A stretch of DNA of 19,031 bases from Acinetobacter sp. UBA3106. GTDB lineage: Bacteria; Pseudomonadota; Gammaproteobacteria; Pseudomonadales; Moraxellaceae. Shown here piece after piece: positions 6,691-14,659 of this stretch; positions within the stretch are counted from its first letter, which is position 1, and each line of letters begins with the position of its first letter. The notes beneath the pieces are model-generated. The model had not been told where the DNA came from. It ran no database searches and saw nothing but the letters and a program-made list of their open reading frames with translations. Made by a program: the position numbers and the translations under genes. The stretch covers positions 467-19,497 of the forward strand of contig DFAM01000016.1 of assembly GCA_002365595.1 (NCBI GenBank), in the 5' to 3' direction.

Positions 6691-8022
6691 TTAGCCTTGT
6701 TGACGAGCTTGTTGCTCTTTCAATAAGTCTTCATAGCTTACTTTTGTGTCAGTCACTTTAGCAGATGCCAAGATGTGATCAACAACCTGATCTTCTAAAA
6801 CAACAGCTTCGATTTGAGCACGTTGCTGTTTGTCATTTTTGAAGTATTCAATCACTTCAGTTGGATCTTCGTAAGAAGAAGCCATGTCTTCGATGTAAGC
6901 TTCAACACGCGCAGGATCTACTTCAATTTTAGCATCAGCTAAAACTTTGCTCACCAACACACCAAGTTTTACAGATTTTTCAGCTTGTTCTTTGAACAGG
7001 TCATCTGGAAGCATGCTGCTGTCAAATGCTTGCGCACCTTGAGCACCAAACTGTTGAGTGAACTGTTGAATCATTTGTTGACGTTGACGGTCAATTTCTT
7101 GAGACAACATCGCAGCAGGAACTTCAACTTCGTTTGCAGCTACAAGTGCATCAAAAGTTGCGCCTTTTAGCTGGTTGCGAAGACCGTTTTTCACTTCACG
7201 TTCCATGTTTTTACGAACGTCAGCTTTTAATTTTTCAATACCTTCTTCTTCAGTTAAACCAAAGATTTTCAGGAATTCAGCATCAACTTCTGGAAGTTTT
7301 TGTTTTTCAACAAGCTTCACAGTGATTTTGAACTGAGCTGCTTTACCAGCAAGGTTTTCAGCTTGGTAGTCTTCAGGGAAAGTAACATCAATCACTTTCT
7401 CTTCGCCTTTCTTCATGCCAACGATACCGTCTTCGAAGCCAGGAATCATACGGCCTGAACCTAGAACCAGTTTAAAGTCTTCAGCAGCACCGCCTTCGAA
7501 CTTCTCGCCATCTACAGTACCTTCAAAGTCGAAAGTCACTTGCATGTCTTTTTTAGCCATGCCTTTAGTTTCAGTCCAAGAAGCACGTTGCTTTTGAAGG
7601 TTTTCGATCATTTGATCAACGTCTTTGTCGTTTACTTCAGTTGCTTTGCGTTCAACTTCTAAACCGTCAAATTTCACGTCAACTTCTGGATAAACTTCTA
7701 CAGTTGCTTCATAAACAAGAGCGTCTTCTTTATTTTCAACTTTTTCAATGTTTGGCATGCCAACAGCATTGATTTTCTCTTGTTGAATCGCTTCAAACAC
7801 TGTGTCACGAATAACATCGTTTACAACTTCTTGATAAATGCTTGCGCCATATTCACGACGTACGACATTTAAAGGCACTTTACCTGGACGGAAGCCGTTG
7901 ATCTTCACAGTTTTAGCAGTGCGTTTTAAACGAGCTTCAAATTGTTCGTTCACACGGCTCGTCGGTACAGATACATTTAAACGACGGGCAACGCCCGAAA
8001 CCGCTTCAGAAGTTACTTGCAT
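6691..8022 (-). CDS. tig: trigger factor, ribosome-associated chaperone
   Basis: Binds ribosomes near the exit tunnel and shields nascent chains; also has peptidyl-prolyl isomerase activity. The N-terminal ribosome-binding signature FRPGKVP is at residues 44-50. A central FKBP-like isomerase domain follows (about 150-245, with VTFDFEGTVDGEKFEGG), then the long helical C-terminal arms. I place the start at ATG 8020-8022 (MQVTSEAVSG, 443 residues), because GAGGAAGCC directly precedes it and the family begins MQV. The frame stays open 25 codons further upstream, but those residues do not look like trigger factor and the predicted -10 box falls inside that extension. Followed by clpP and clpX in the usual order. 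Confidence 0.96.
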   Translation of the reverse strand: MQVTSEAVSGVARRLNVSVPTSRVNEQFEARLKRTAKTVKINGFRPGKVPLNVVRREYGASIYQEVVNDVIRDTVFEAIQQEKINAVGMPNIEKVENKEDALVYEATVEVYPEVDVKFDGLEVERKATEVNDKDVDQMIENLQKQRASWTETKGMAKKDMQVTFDFEGTVDGEKFEGGAAEDFKLVLGSGRMIPGFEDGIVGMKKGEEKVIDVTFPEDYQAENLAGKAAQFKITVKLVEKQKLPEVDAEFLKIFGLTEEEGIEKLKADVRKNMEREVKNGLRNQLKGATFDALVAANEVEVPAAMLSQEIDRQRQQMIQQFTQQFGAQGAQAFDSSMLPDDLFKEQAEKSVKLGVLVSKVLADAKIEVDPARVEAYIEDMASSYEDPTEVIEYFKNDKQQRAQIEAVVLEDQVVDHILASAKVTDTKVSYEDLLKEQQARQQG

Positions 8023-8068
8023 GGCTTCCTCGATATAGAAATAGTAATTGCAATTTTTAAAGTGCCAC

Positions 8069-8097
8069 ATTATATGACAACATTGAAAGATATACAA
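8069..8097 (-). promoter_or_regulatory. candidate sigma-70 promoter of tig
   Basis: On the minus strand TTGTAT (8092-8097) and TATAAT (8069-8074) are 17 bases apart: four of six and six of six matches. The start would be near 8062, about 40 bases before the tig ATG. Confidence 0.55.
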
Positions 8098-8770
8098 AAC
8101 AGGATGATTTAACCATTAAATTTTAAGCATTCTGCTCAGAAAAGTCTGTCTTGCTTACAACTTTGAACATCTGTGAGGTATAAACATCGCCATTTTATAT
8201 ATTCTTTTACTGCTCAAGCTGATCTTTTGCTGTTGGATCCTGTTATTTCATGCTTTTTATTATTTTCTCTAGTTAGATTTTATTTTTCTTATTTAACTCC
8301 AAATTTTATTTCTTGTTATATAGTCATATTTTGCATGACAATCTCGACGTAATCCCAAAGTAATCACAAATAAAGTCCGCTGGCTGATGAAAATTCATAA
8401 TGCAGTCATTTCTTCCCTTCATTTCATGATTTTGTCTCCCTATTCAATGCACTCTAAAACTCTTTAGTCGAATTCCATGATCCAGCCCCCTCTTCCCATC
8501 TTTAGAGTTCAAATTGAATGAAGATCAGGAATATAATTCAAATAGAGATTTATATGATTTGATTCAACAAAGAAATTGAGCACAAAAATGAAATATTTGT
8601 GGGTGATTTGCCACACAACTGTTAAAAGAAATTAACATCAATATTCCCAATTAAAAACCCAAAAATAAACAAAATAATAAATATAAAATAAAATCAATAA
8701 TTTAATTTAATATAGTTATATTATTACATTTAAATAAACGATTAATAATTAAATCTCAATTTCCAATTGC
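8098..8770. other. long AT-rich intergenic region between tig and the first receptor
   Basis: No convincing gene is visible. It contains an interrupted inverted repeat at 8442-8519 (ATTCAAT and ACTCTAAA pairing with TTTAGAGT and ATTGAAT) and, from about 8640 to 8760, an almost pure A/T stretch. A weak GTG-initiated open frame (8173-8352) has no ribosome binding site. The length is unusual for a simple divergent promoter region and could hide a small RNA. Confidence 0.5.
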
Positions 8771-8816
8771 AATCATTATTAATGGTGATGCAAAATAAGA
8801 ATCATTATTATTCTCA
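8771..8816 (+). promoter_or_regulatory. Fur-box-like repeats before the first receptor gene
   Basis: AATCATTATTA occurs twice, at 8771-8781 and 8800-8810, 29 bases apart. The first copy includes the palindrome CATTA-T-TAATG (8774-8784). The second lies in ATAAGAATCATTATTATTCT. Both resemble the right half of the Fur consensus GATAATGATAATCATTATC. They lie 33-78 bases upstream of the start codon, where an iron-responsive operator is expected. Confidence 0.5.
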
Positions 8817-8848
8817 TACATTTTTACAATACACCTTTTGAGTTCAAA

Positions 8849-11101
8849 ATGGCCTTTATCAAAACACGCAAAAAAATCGTATCTTCTGCGATTGTGTCTT
8901 CACTTTCAGTGATGGCTGGTAATGCAATTGCACAAGATCAAGTTGCTCAACTTGAAACTCTTCACACTCAGGCAGAAGCAGAACAAGGTCTCAAAGTAGA
9001 TAAATCTGCCAGCTCCAAGTTTGTTGCTCCTTTACTGGATACCCCTAAATCGATTTCTGTAATTTCCAAGCAACTCATTGAAGATACTCAAGTAACAACT
9101 TTAAGCGATGCTTTGCGTACTGTGCCTGGTATTACTTTAGGTGCGGGTGAAGGTGGTAACCCGAATGGCGACCGTCCATTTATTCGTGGTTATAGCTCTG
9201 AAAGTTCGATGTATGTCGATGGCGTACGTAGTTCGACCTCACAAAACCGTGAAATGTTTGCAGTAGAGCAGGTTGAAGTCACTAAAGGCTCAGCTTCTGC
9301 TTTAGGTGGTGCGGGTGCTGCAGGTGGTAGCGTTAACGTGATTTCTAAAGTTGCTAAAAAAGGTGACTTTTTGGAAGGCTCAGTTGGTGCAGGTACAGAC
9401 AGTTACCAACGTATCACTTTAGATGGCAACAAAGATTTTGGTAATGGTATTGCAGCCCGTGTTGCAGTATTAGGACACCACAATGAAAAAGCTGGTCAGG
9501 CAGATGGTGCTGAATATGCCCGTTTTGGTATAGCACCAAGCATTACCTTTGGCCTAGACACTCCTACTCGTGCAACTTTAAGTTATTACTACTTAAAATC
9601 TGACGATACCCCAGATTCAGGCGTTCCTTATTGGAATGGTTCGGCTGCGATTGGTAAGCCTTTAAATGCCAAACAAGGTATTTACTATGGCTGGTTAAAC
9701 CGTGATTTCCAAAAACAGGAAAATCAAATTGGTACATTTAAGTTAGAACATGATTTAACTGACAATTTAACCATCAGTAATACAGCTGTTTATAGTAATT
9801 CTAAAAATAATTATGTCTGGACCCAGCCAGATGACTCAAAATTAAATATTGGCAATACACCAAATGCTCAAGTGGTACGTCGTGCAAATGCGCGTATTAC
9901 TGATACAGAGACATTCAGCGACCAACTGGCATTAACCGGTAAATTTAATACCGGTGCCCTAAAACATAGCTTTAATGTGGGTGCTGAATATTCTAAACAG
10001 GAATCTGATAAAGGAAGTTATTTACTTACCGATTTAGGTCAAGCAGCAACTTCAACTCTTCCAGCTAGCCTTAATCCACCTAAAGCATGTAGCACTTTTA
10101 CCAATGTTACTTCAAACTATTGGTGTACAAGTGCTTACAACCCTAATTCAAAAGACCCTTGGTTAGGAAGTATTGCAGAAAATAAAGCCGTAACCACTAC
10201 GACAGCTGAGACAACTTCAGTATATTTACTGGATAGCATTGAGTTTAACCCGCAATGGTTATTAGATTTAGGTTTACGCTGGGACAAGTTTGATACTGAA
10301 CTTAAAACCAATGCGACCGGTGCAAAAATTGAAAGTAATACAGACTTTTTCTCTTACCAAGCAGGTTTAACTTTTAAACCACGTCCAAATGGTAGTATCT
10401 ATACCAGCTTTGCAACTTCAGCAAACCCGGTAGGTGTAGATGCAGGTGACGGTTCTGAAACTGCATTAACAGCAGTGAATAAAGATATCGATCCGGAAGA
10501 AAGCCGTACTTTTGAAATTGGTACCAAGTGGGATCTGTTTAACGAAAAATTAAACTTAACTGCAGCAATTTTCCGTACAGAAAAACAAAATACTCGTATC
10601 TCGCTTGATGCAAATACCACAACAAATGGTGGTGCGAGTAAAGTTGATGGCTTGGAACTTGGCTTAAACGGCAACATTACCGACAAGTGGGCTGTTTCTG
10701 CTGGCTATACCTACCTAGATAGTGAAGCGACCAAGAATGGCGTAAGCTGTCGCGGTACAACCTGTACAGACCAAACTGTTTATAATGGCAATGTAATGCC
10801 AAACGTTGCGAAAAACAGTGCAACGCTTTGGACCACTTACCAAGTCTTACCACAGTTAACGCTTGGTGGGGGTGCAATTGCTATGGACAAAGTTTATGGC
10901 GACCTAGCCAATACCAAATATGTTCCAGGTTACGTACGTTACGATGCCATGGCTCGTTATAACGTCAACGAAAATGTTGACCTGCAATTAAACGTCAACA
11001 ACCTGTCTGACGAACGCTATTTCACCAAAGCGTATGCATCTCACTATGCCACTGAAGCAGAAGGTCGTAGCGCAGTATTGTCGCTAAATTTCAAATACTA
11101 A
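8849..11101 (+). CDS. piuA: TonB-dependent siderophore receptor, PiuA-like
   Basis: A 750-residue outer-membrane receptor that imports a ferric siderophore using TonB energy. A signal peptide (residues 1-28, ending GNAIA before QDQ) is followed by a plug domain with DTPKSISVISKQL (about 63-75), TVPGITLGAGEGGN, RPFIRGY, MYVDGVR and VEQVEVTKG. The 22-strand barrel then ends in an aromatic residue (LSLNFKY). Extracellular loops carry two Cys pairs (ACSTF/YWCTS and SCRGTTC), probably disulfides. The symbol rests on its position beside tig, where I recall A. baumannii piuA to be, and on the GAGEGG plug motif; it is not proven. No strong Shine-Dalgarno sequence precedes the ATG. A terminator and a PiuC-like gene follow. 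Confidence 0.88.
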   Translation: MAFIKTRKKIVSSAIVSSLSVMAGNAIAQDQVAQLETLHTQAEAEQGLKVDKSASSKFVAPLLDTPKSISVISKQLIEDTQVTTLSDALRTVPGITLGAGEGGNPNGDRPFIRGYSSESSMYVDGVRSSTSQNREMFAVEQVEVTKGSASALGGAGAAGGSVNVISKVAKKGDFLEGSVGAGTDSYQRITLDGNKDFGNGIAARVAVLGHHNEKAGQADGAEYARFGIAPSITFGLDTPTRATLSYYYLKSDDTPDSGVPYWNGSAAIGKPLNAKQGIYYGWLNRDFQKQENQIGTFKLEHDLTDNLTISNTAVYSNSKNNYVWTQPDDSKLNIGNTPNAQVVRRANARITDTETFSDQLALTGKFNTGALKHSFNVGAEYSKQESDKGSYLLTDLGQAATSTLPASLNPPKACSTFTNVTSNYWCTSAYNPNSKDPWLGSIAENKAVTTTTAETTSVYLLDSIEFNPQWLLDLGLRWDKFDTELKTNATGAKIESNTDFFSYQAGLTFKPRPNGSIYTSFATSANPVGVDAGDGSETALTAVNKDIDPEESRTFEIGTKWDLFNEKLNLTAAIFRTEKQNTRISLDANTTTNGGASKVDGLELGLNGNITDKWAVSAGYTYLDSEATKNGVSCRGTTCTDQTVYNGNVMPNVAKNSATLWTTYQVLPQLTLGGGAIAMDKVYGDLANTKYVPGYVRYDAMARYNVNENVDLQLNVNNLSDERYFTKAYASHYATEAEGRSAVLSLNFKY

Positions 11102-11140
11102 GTTCAATTAAAACCATAAATTAATTATGGCTTTAATCTA

Positions 11141-11170
11141 AAATAGCCTCATAATCATGAGGCTATTTTT
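11141..11170 (+). terminator. terminator between the first receptor and its dioxygenase
   Basis: AAATAGCCTCAT (11141-11152), loop AATC, then ATGAGGCTATTT (11157-11168) followed by more T. It is only about 40 bases before the next start codon, with no room for an obvious new promoter, so the dioxygenase may be expressed by read-through. Confidence 0.88.
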
Positions 11171-11208
11171 ATCGTTAAAAGAATTTATTCTTCCAAAGGT
11201 CTCTTGCC

Positions 11209-11892
11209 GTGATCCATCATATTCCTAACGTCCTGACTAAAGAACAAGTTCAATATTTCCGTGATGAAATGAATAAAATTGAATGGGTCAATGGCAAAGT
11301 GACCGCGGGTACGCTTTCGGCCACGGTTAAACAGAATCAGCAACTGCCTGAAGACCTGCCACTGACTCAGCACTTGGGCACGATTATTTTAGAGTCTTTG
11401 GGTCAGCATCCCTTGTTTTTATCTGCGGCCATTCCTTTAGACATCATTCCCCCGCTCTTTAACCGTTATGAAAACAATGAATCCTTCGGTTTTCATGTCG
11501 ACAATTCCATTCGCCGAATCCGTGGAACCCATGAGCGTTTACGCACAGACTTGTCCTGCACGGTTTTTTTAAGCGACCCGGAAGAATATGAAGGTGGCGA
11601 CCTGGTGGTTGAAGACACCTATGGTTACCATGAAATTAAACTTCCTGCAGGCGATATGATTCTCTACCCTTCAACCAGCTTGCATGAAGTTACACCCGTA
11701 AGCTCTGGCTGTCGTATCGCTTCCTTCTTTTGGGTGCAAAGCATGATTCGGGAAGATGCTGAACGCCACATGCTATTTAACCTGGATCAGTCGATTCAGA
11801 ACCTGCGCATGCAACTGGGTGATCAGCATGATGAAGTGATGAAGCTGACCAATCTTTATCACAATTTAATGCGCAAATGGGCTGAACTCTAA
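11209..11892 (+). CDS. piuC: Fe(II)/2-oxoglutarate dioxygenase, PiuC/YbiX type, copy 1
   Basis: A 227-residue cytoplasmic oxygenase of the PKHD-hydroxylase family, closely matching E. coli YbiX, which sits beside fiu. Iron ligands are His96 and Asp98 in GFHVDNS and His159 in STSLHEV; Arg169 in GCRIASF should bind 2-oxoglutarate. The motifs LFNRY, RTDLSCTVFLSDP and the C-terminal YHNLMRKW match the family well. The start is GTG (11209-11211) with AAAGG at 11195-11199; it gives MIHHIP, equivalent to the family start MMYHIP. Known family context is iron uptake: piuC loss in Pseudomonas affects sensitivity to siderophore-antibiotic conjugates, but the substrate is not settled. It follows the receptor gene after a terminator. 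Confidence 0.92.
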   Translation: MIHHIPNVLTKEQVQYFRDEMNKIEWVNGKVTAGTLSATVKQNQQLPEDLPLTQHLGTIILESLGQHPLFLSAAIPLDIIPPLFNRYENNESFGFHVDNSIRRIRGTHERLRTDLSCTVFLSDPEEYEGGDLVVEDTYGYHEIKLPAGDMILYPSTSLHEVTPVSSGCRIASFFWVQSMIREDAERHMLFNLDQSIQNLRMQLGDQHDEVMKLTNLYHNLMRKWAEL

Positions 11893-12111
11893 TTTTCTAA
11901 TCTAATAAAATAAAAGGGCTGCTGAAACCTTATATCAGCCAGCCCAATCAACAAATTATAAGCATTTGAATCTTTGATTATTTTATCTTTTAGTCAAATT
12001 CAACTGTCATCGTATCGTTTTCCCTTTAAACATGATTGTTTTATCTAATTAACAAGCCCGAGTTAAGTCGTATTTCCATCCATTTTCATCACAATGAATC
12101 ACTTATTACTA
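11893..12111. other. spacer between the two iron modules
   Basis: Contains only a hairpin after the dioxygenase gene. No reading frame of note and no repeats beyond that. The Fur-controlled promoter of the second module begins at its right edge. Confidence 0.6.
11916..11945. terminator. hairpin after piuC copy 1
   Basis: GGGCT (11916-11920) and GCTGA (11921-11925) pair with TCAGC (11935-11939) and AGCCC (11941-11945), with one bulged C. The T run lies on the minus-strand side; the plus strand continues AATCAAC. It is therefore a weak terminator for the plus strand or a stabilising 3' hairpin. Confidence 0.5.
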
Positions 12112-12140
12112 TTGTTAATGATAATAATTATCATTAGAAT
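12112..12140 (+). promoter_or_regulatory. promoter with an embedded Fur box for the second receptor
   Basis: TTGTTA (12112-12117), a 17-base spacer and TAGAAT (12135-12140) form a good sigma-70 promoter. Across the spacer lies TAATGATAAT-A-ATTATCATTA (12116-12136), perfect 10-base arms around one base and an excellent fit to the Fur consensus. Iron-loaded Fur bound here would block RNA polymerase directly, so the module should be induced by iron starvation. The leader to the ATG at 12259 would be about 110 bases. Confidence 0.85.
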
Positions 12141-12258
12141 TCGCATCAATTGTTACAGGCCATAACAATAACTCCACTTTTGCTGCTATTTTGCCGACTT
12201 TAAAAGTTGTAACGCAGTAATGGAATTCTGTCATATACGAAACCAGGGATTACCTACC

Positions 12259-14508
12259 ATGGCACAGATTAAAAGCCGTAAACACAATCGAAATGCTCAA
12301 CTGGTTGCATTAGCTGCATCTTTCCCGCTCATGACTCATGCCGCAACAAGCAATGGTGTAACCCAGCTTCCAACCATTACCGTAGAATCTCAAGCAGAAA
12401 ATAAATATAAAGCCGATTCGGTCAGTTCCCCCAAATATACTCAACCACTGGTTGACACCCCTCAAACCGTTTCAGTGATTAAAAAAGAATTATTAAAAGA
12501 ACAAGGTGCAACCTCATTGGTCGAAGCCTTAAGAAACACACCGGGAATTACCCTGCAACTGGGTGAAAATGGCAATACCAGTGCCGGTGATGCGTTTCAA
12601 ATGCGCGGTTTTTCTACTCAAACTTCGACCTATGTCGATGGTATCCGCGATTTGGGTGCAGTCACCCGCGATGTCTTTAACCTGGAACAAATTGAAGTGG
12701 TCAAAGGCCCTTCTGGTGCGGAAGCCGGTCGTGGTGCTGCATCAGGTTATATCAACCTGGCCAGCAAACTGCCGCAGACTGAAAATAGCCGTGAAGTTTC
12801 TGCTACTTACAATACCGCAGAGCATGCACGTCTGGCTGCTGACATTAATCAGGTGATTAACGATGGCGTGGCAGTTCGCTTAAATGCCATGGGACAGGAC
12901 GGCGGCATTGAAGGTCGCGATTTTATTGAAAATAACGGCTGGGCCATTGCACCCTCGATTGCCTTTGGTCTGGATAGCGATACGCGCCTGTATCTCTATT
13001 CACAGCATATTCGTCAACGCAATATTCCGGATGGCGGCATTCCCACCATTGGCATGAAAGGTTTCTACAATGCCGATTCTGCTTTAGCTTCAGCGCCTAA
13101 AGTCGACCGTGAAAATTATTATGGTCATGCCAATGACCATGAAGATGTCGATGCAGATATGTATACGGCGAAAATTGAAAGTGATCTAGCTGAAAACGTC
13201 AAACTGACCAACATCACCCGTTTGGGTAAAACCAGTATGAATCGCGTTTTAACTGGGATCAATACCGGTTCAGCGGGCTTAAGGACTAATGGTTCAACTG
13301 ATCCGAAAGACTGGGAAGTTAACCGTTCACGTCAGGGTGTCGATCAGGAAAACAAGATTCTGGCTAATCAAACGACTCTGAACCTGAATTTAAAAACCGG
13401 TGCGGTTGAACATGATGTAGTCGCAGGATTAGAGTTTTTAAAAGAACAACTGCATACAAAAACCATGGCTACGCAAATGCCGGGGCAAGCGACGGTAGCA
13501 ACCTCTTGGGCCAATCTTTATGATCCAGATCGCAATGAAGCAATGCCTAGCCTGATGTATAACGGTGGCTATACCCATGGTGAAACCGATACAGCTGCCG
13601 CCTATTTATTCGATACGCTGAAGTTTGGCGAGCGCTTCCAGCTGAATGGTGGAGTACGGGTCGACTATTATGACACCGAATATGATGCTTTGACTTTGCC
13701 ATCGGGCAGCAGCAGCTTGGTTCCTGCCAGTTTTGGAGCACATGACACCTTAGTGAGCTGGAAACTGGGCGGTTTGTTTAAACCGACAACCTTTAGCAGT
13801 GTGTATGCATCTTATGCCAAATCATTGACGCCTCCGGGAAGTGCCAACTTTAGCCTTGCAGCAGATGGAATTAACAGTGCCGCCGCCAAACCGCAAGAAA
13901 CCCACCACTATGAAGTGGGAACCAAGTGGAATTTGCTCAATGATCAACTGGCTGTAAACGCTGCTGCATATTACACTGAAAATGAAAACCAGTTTACTCA
14001 GGATGCCATTACCCAAGAATCCATTCAGCAAGGTAAAACGAGCGTAAAAGGGGTTGAACTGAGTGCTGTGGGTAAAATTACGGATGCATGGAATGTGTCT
14101 GCCGGTGTTGCGCATATGAAAACCGAGCAGGAAGACCAGCTGAGCGTTAATGCAACTACCGGGGCAATTACCCGAACCAACAATGTGCGTTGGTCACCGG
14201 AATGGACTGCAAGCCTATGGTCGACCTATGATGTTGCTGGCTTTAAGCTAGGACTAGGTGCGCGCTATGTCGATGAGCAAAAGCGTGTCATTACCGACAG
14301 TACTGCAGCGGCGAATATGCCCAACATTCCAGGCTATATAGTGTTTGATGCCATGGCAGGTTACAGCTTCAATCAGAATGCTTCGGTCAACTTGAATGTC
14401 TATAACCTGGCAGACAAGGAATACATCAGCACCCTGAACAATGGCGGTGGCCGTGTGATTTTAGGACAACCGCGTTCAGCAGCTTTAACTTTTAACTATA
14501 AGTTTTAA
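12259..14508 (+). CDS. fiu: TonB-dependent catecholate siderophore receptor, Fiu-like
   Basis: A 749-residue outer-membrane receptor for catecholate-type ferric siderophores. I choose ATG 12259-12261 because AGGGA (12245-12249) is well spaced and the product opens with a proper signal peptide (MAQIKSRKHN, cleaved near THA/ATS). An ATG 39 bases upstream lacks a ribosome binding site and would spoil the signal. LPTITVES near the mature N-terminus is a likely TonB box. Plug motifs DTPQTVSVI, GENGNTSAGDAFQMRGF, TYVDGIRDLGAVTRD and QIEVVKGPSG, and barrel motifs PDGGIPTIG and LNGGVRVDYYDTEYD, closely follow E. coli Fiu. It ends in Phe as barrels do. Its own Fur promoter precedes it and a second PiuC-like gene follows. 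Paralogue of the receptor at 8849 but clearly diverged. Confidence 0.92.
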   Translation: MAQIKSRKHNRNAQLVALAASFPLMTHAATSNGVTQLPTITVESQAENKYKADSVSSPKYTQPLVDTPQTVSVIKKELLKEQGATSLVEALRNTPGITLQLGENGNTSAGDAFQMRGFSTQTSTYVDGIRDLGAVTRDVFNLEQIEVVKGPSGAEAGRGAASGYINLASKLPQTENSREVSATYNTAEHARLAADINQVINDGVAVRLNAMGQDGGIEGRDFIENNGWAIAPSIAFGLDSDTRLYLYSQHIRQRNIPDGGIPTIGMKGFYNADSALASAPKVDRENYYGHANDHEDVDADMYTAKIESDLAENVKLTNITRLGKTSMNRVLTGINTGSAGLRTNGSTDPKDWEVNRSRQGVDQENKILANQTTLNLNLKTGAVEHDVVAGLEFLKEQLHTKTMATQMPGQATVATSWANLYDPDRNEAMPSLMYNGGYTHGETDTAAAYLFDTLKFGERFQLNGGVRVDYYDTEYDALTLPSGSSSLVPASFGAHDTLVSWKLGGLFKPTTFSSVYASYAKSLTPPGSANFSLAADGINSAAAKPQETHHYEVGTKWNLLNDQLAVNAAAYYTENENQFTQDAITQESIQQGKTSVKGVELSAVGKITDAWNVSAGVAHMKTEQEDQLSVNATTGAITRTNNVRWSPEWTASLWSTYDVAGFKLGLGARYVDEQKRVITDSTAAANMPNIPGYIVFDAMAGYSFNQNASVNLNVYNLADKEYISTLNNGGGRVILGQPRSAALTFNYKF

Positions 14509-14543
14509 GCAATTCGCTAAGTCTGAACAGATTGAGTATAAAT

Positions 14544-14624
14544 ATGTAGTGGGTTAGATCTAGTGACTGTTGATACTTCATCGATGAAATAGCAATAGCC
14601 CCCTAATGCACTACATTATTTTTT
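14544..14624 (+). terminator. long-range hairpin between the second receptor and its dioxygenase
   Basis: ATGTAGTG (14544-14551) and TTAG (14554-14557) pair with CTAA (14603-14606) and CACTACAT (14609-14616), followed by TATTTTTTGG. The loop is large and includes the self-complementary TCATCGATGA. It could be an inefficient terminator or an attenuator before piuC copy 2. Confidence 0.45.
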
Positions 14625-14659
14625 GGATTCAAGCCATTTAAGGGATGCAGATCAAGCTG

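Noticed and set aside
8023..8097. N-terminal extension of trigger factor
   Set aside because: The extra 25 residues are unlike the family, and the ribosome binding site and predicted promoter both point to the ATG at 8022.
8173..8352. A 59-codon GTG-initiated open frame with hydrophobic content
   Set aside because: No ribosome binding site, and the composition matches what T-rich non-coding DNA yields in this frame; nothing resembles a known protein.
8442..8519. Insertion sequence or MITE
   Set aside because: The arms are short and interrupted, there is no target duplication that I can see, and there is no transposase frame.
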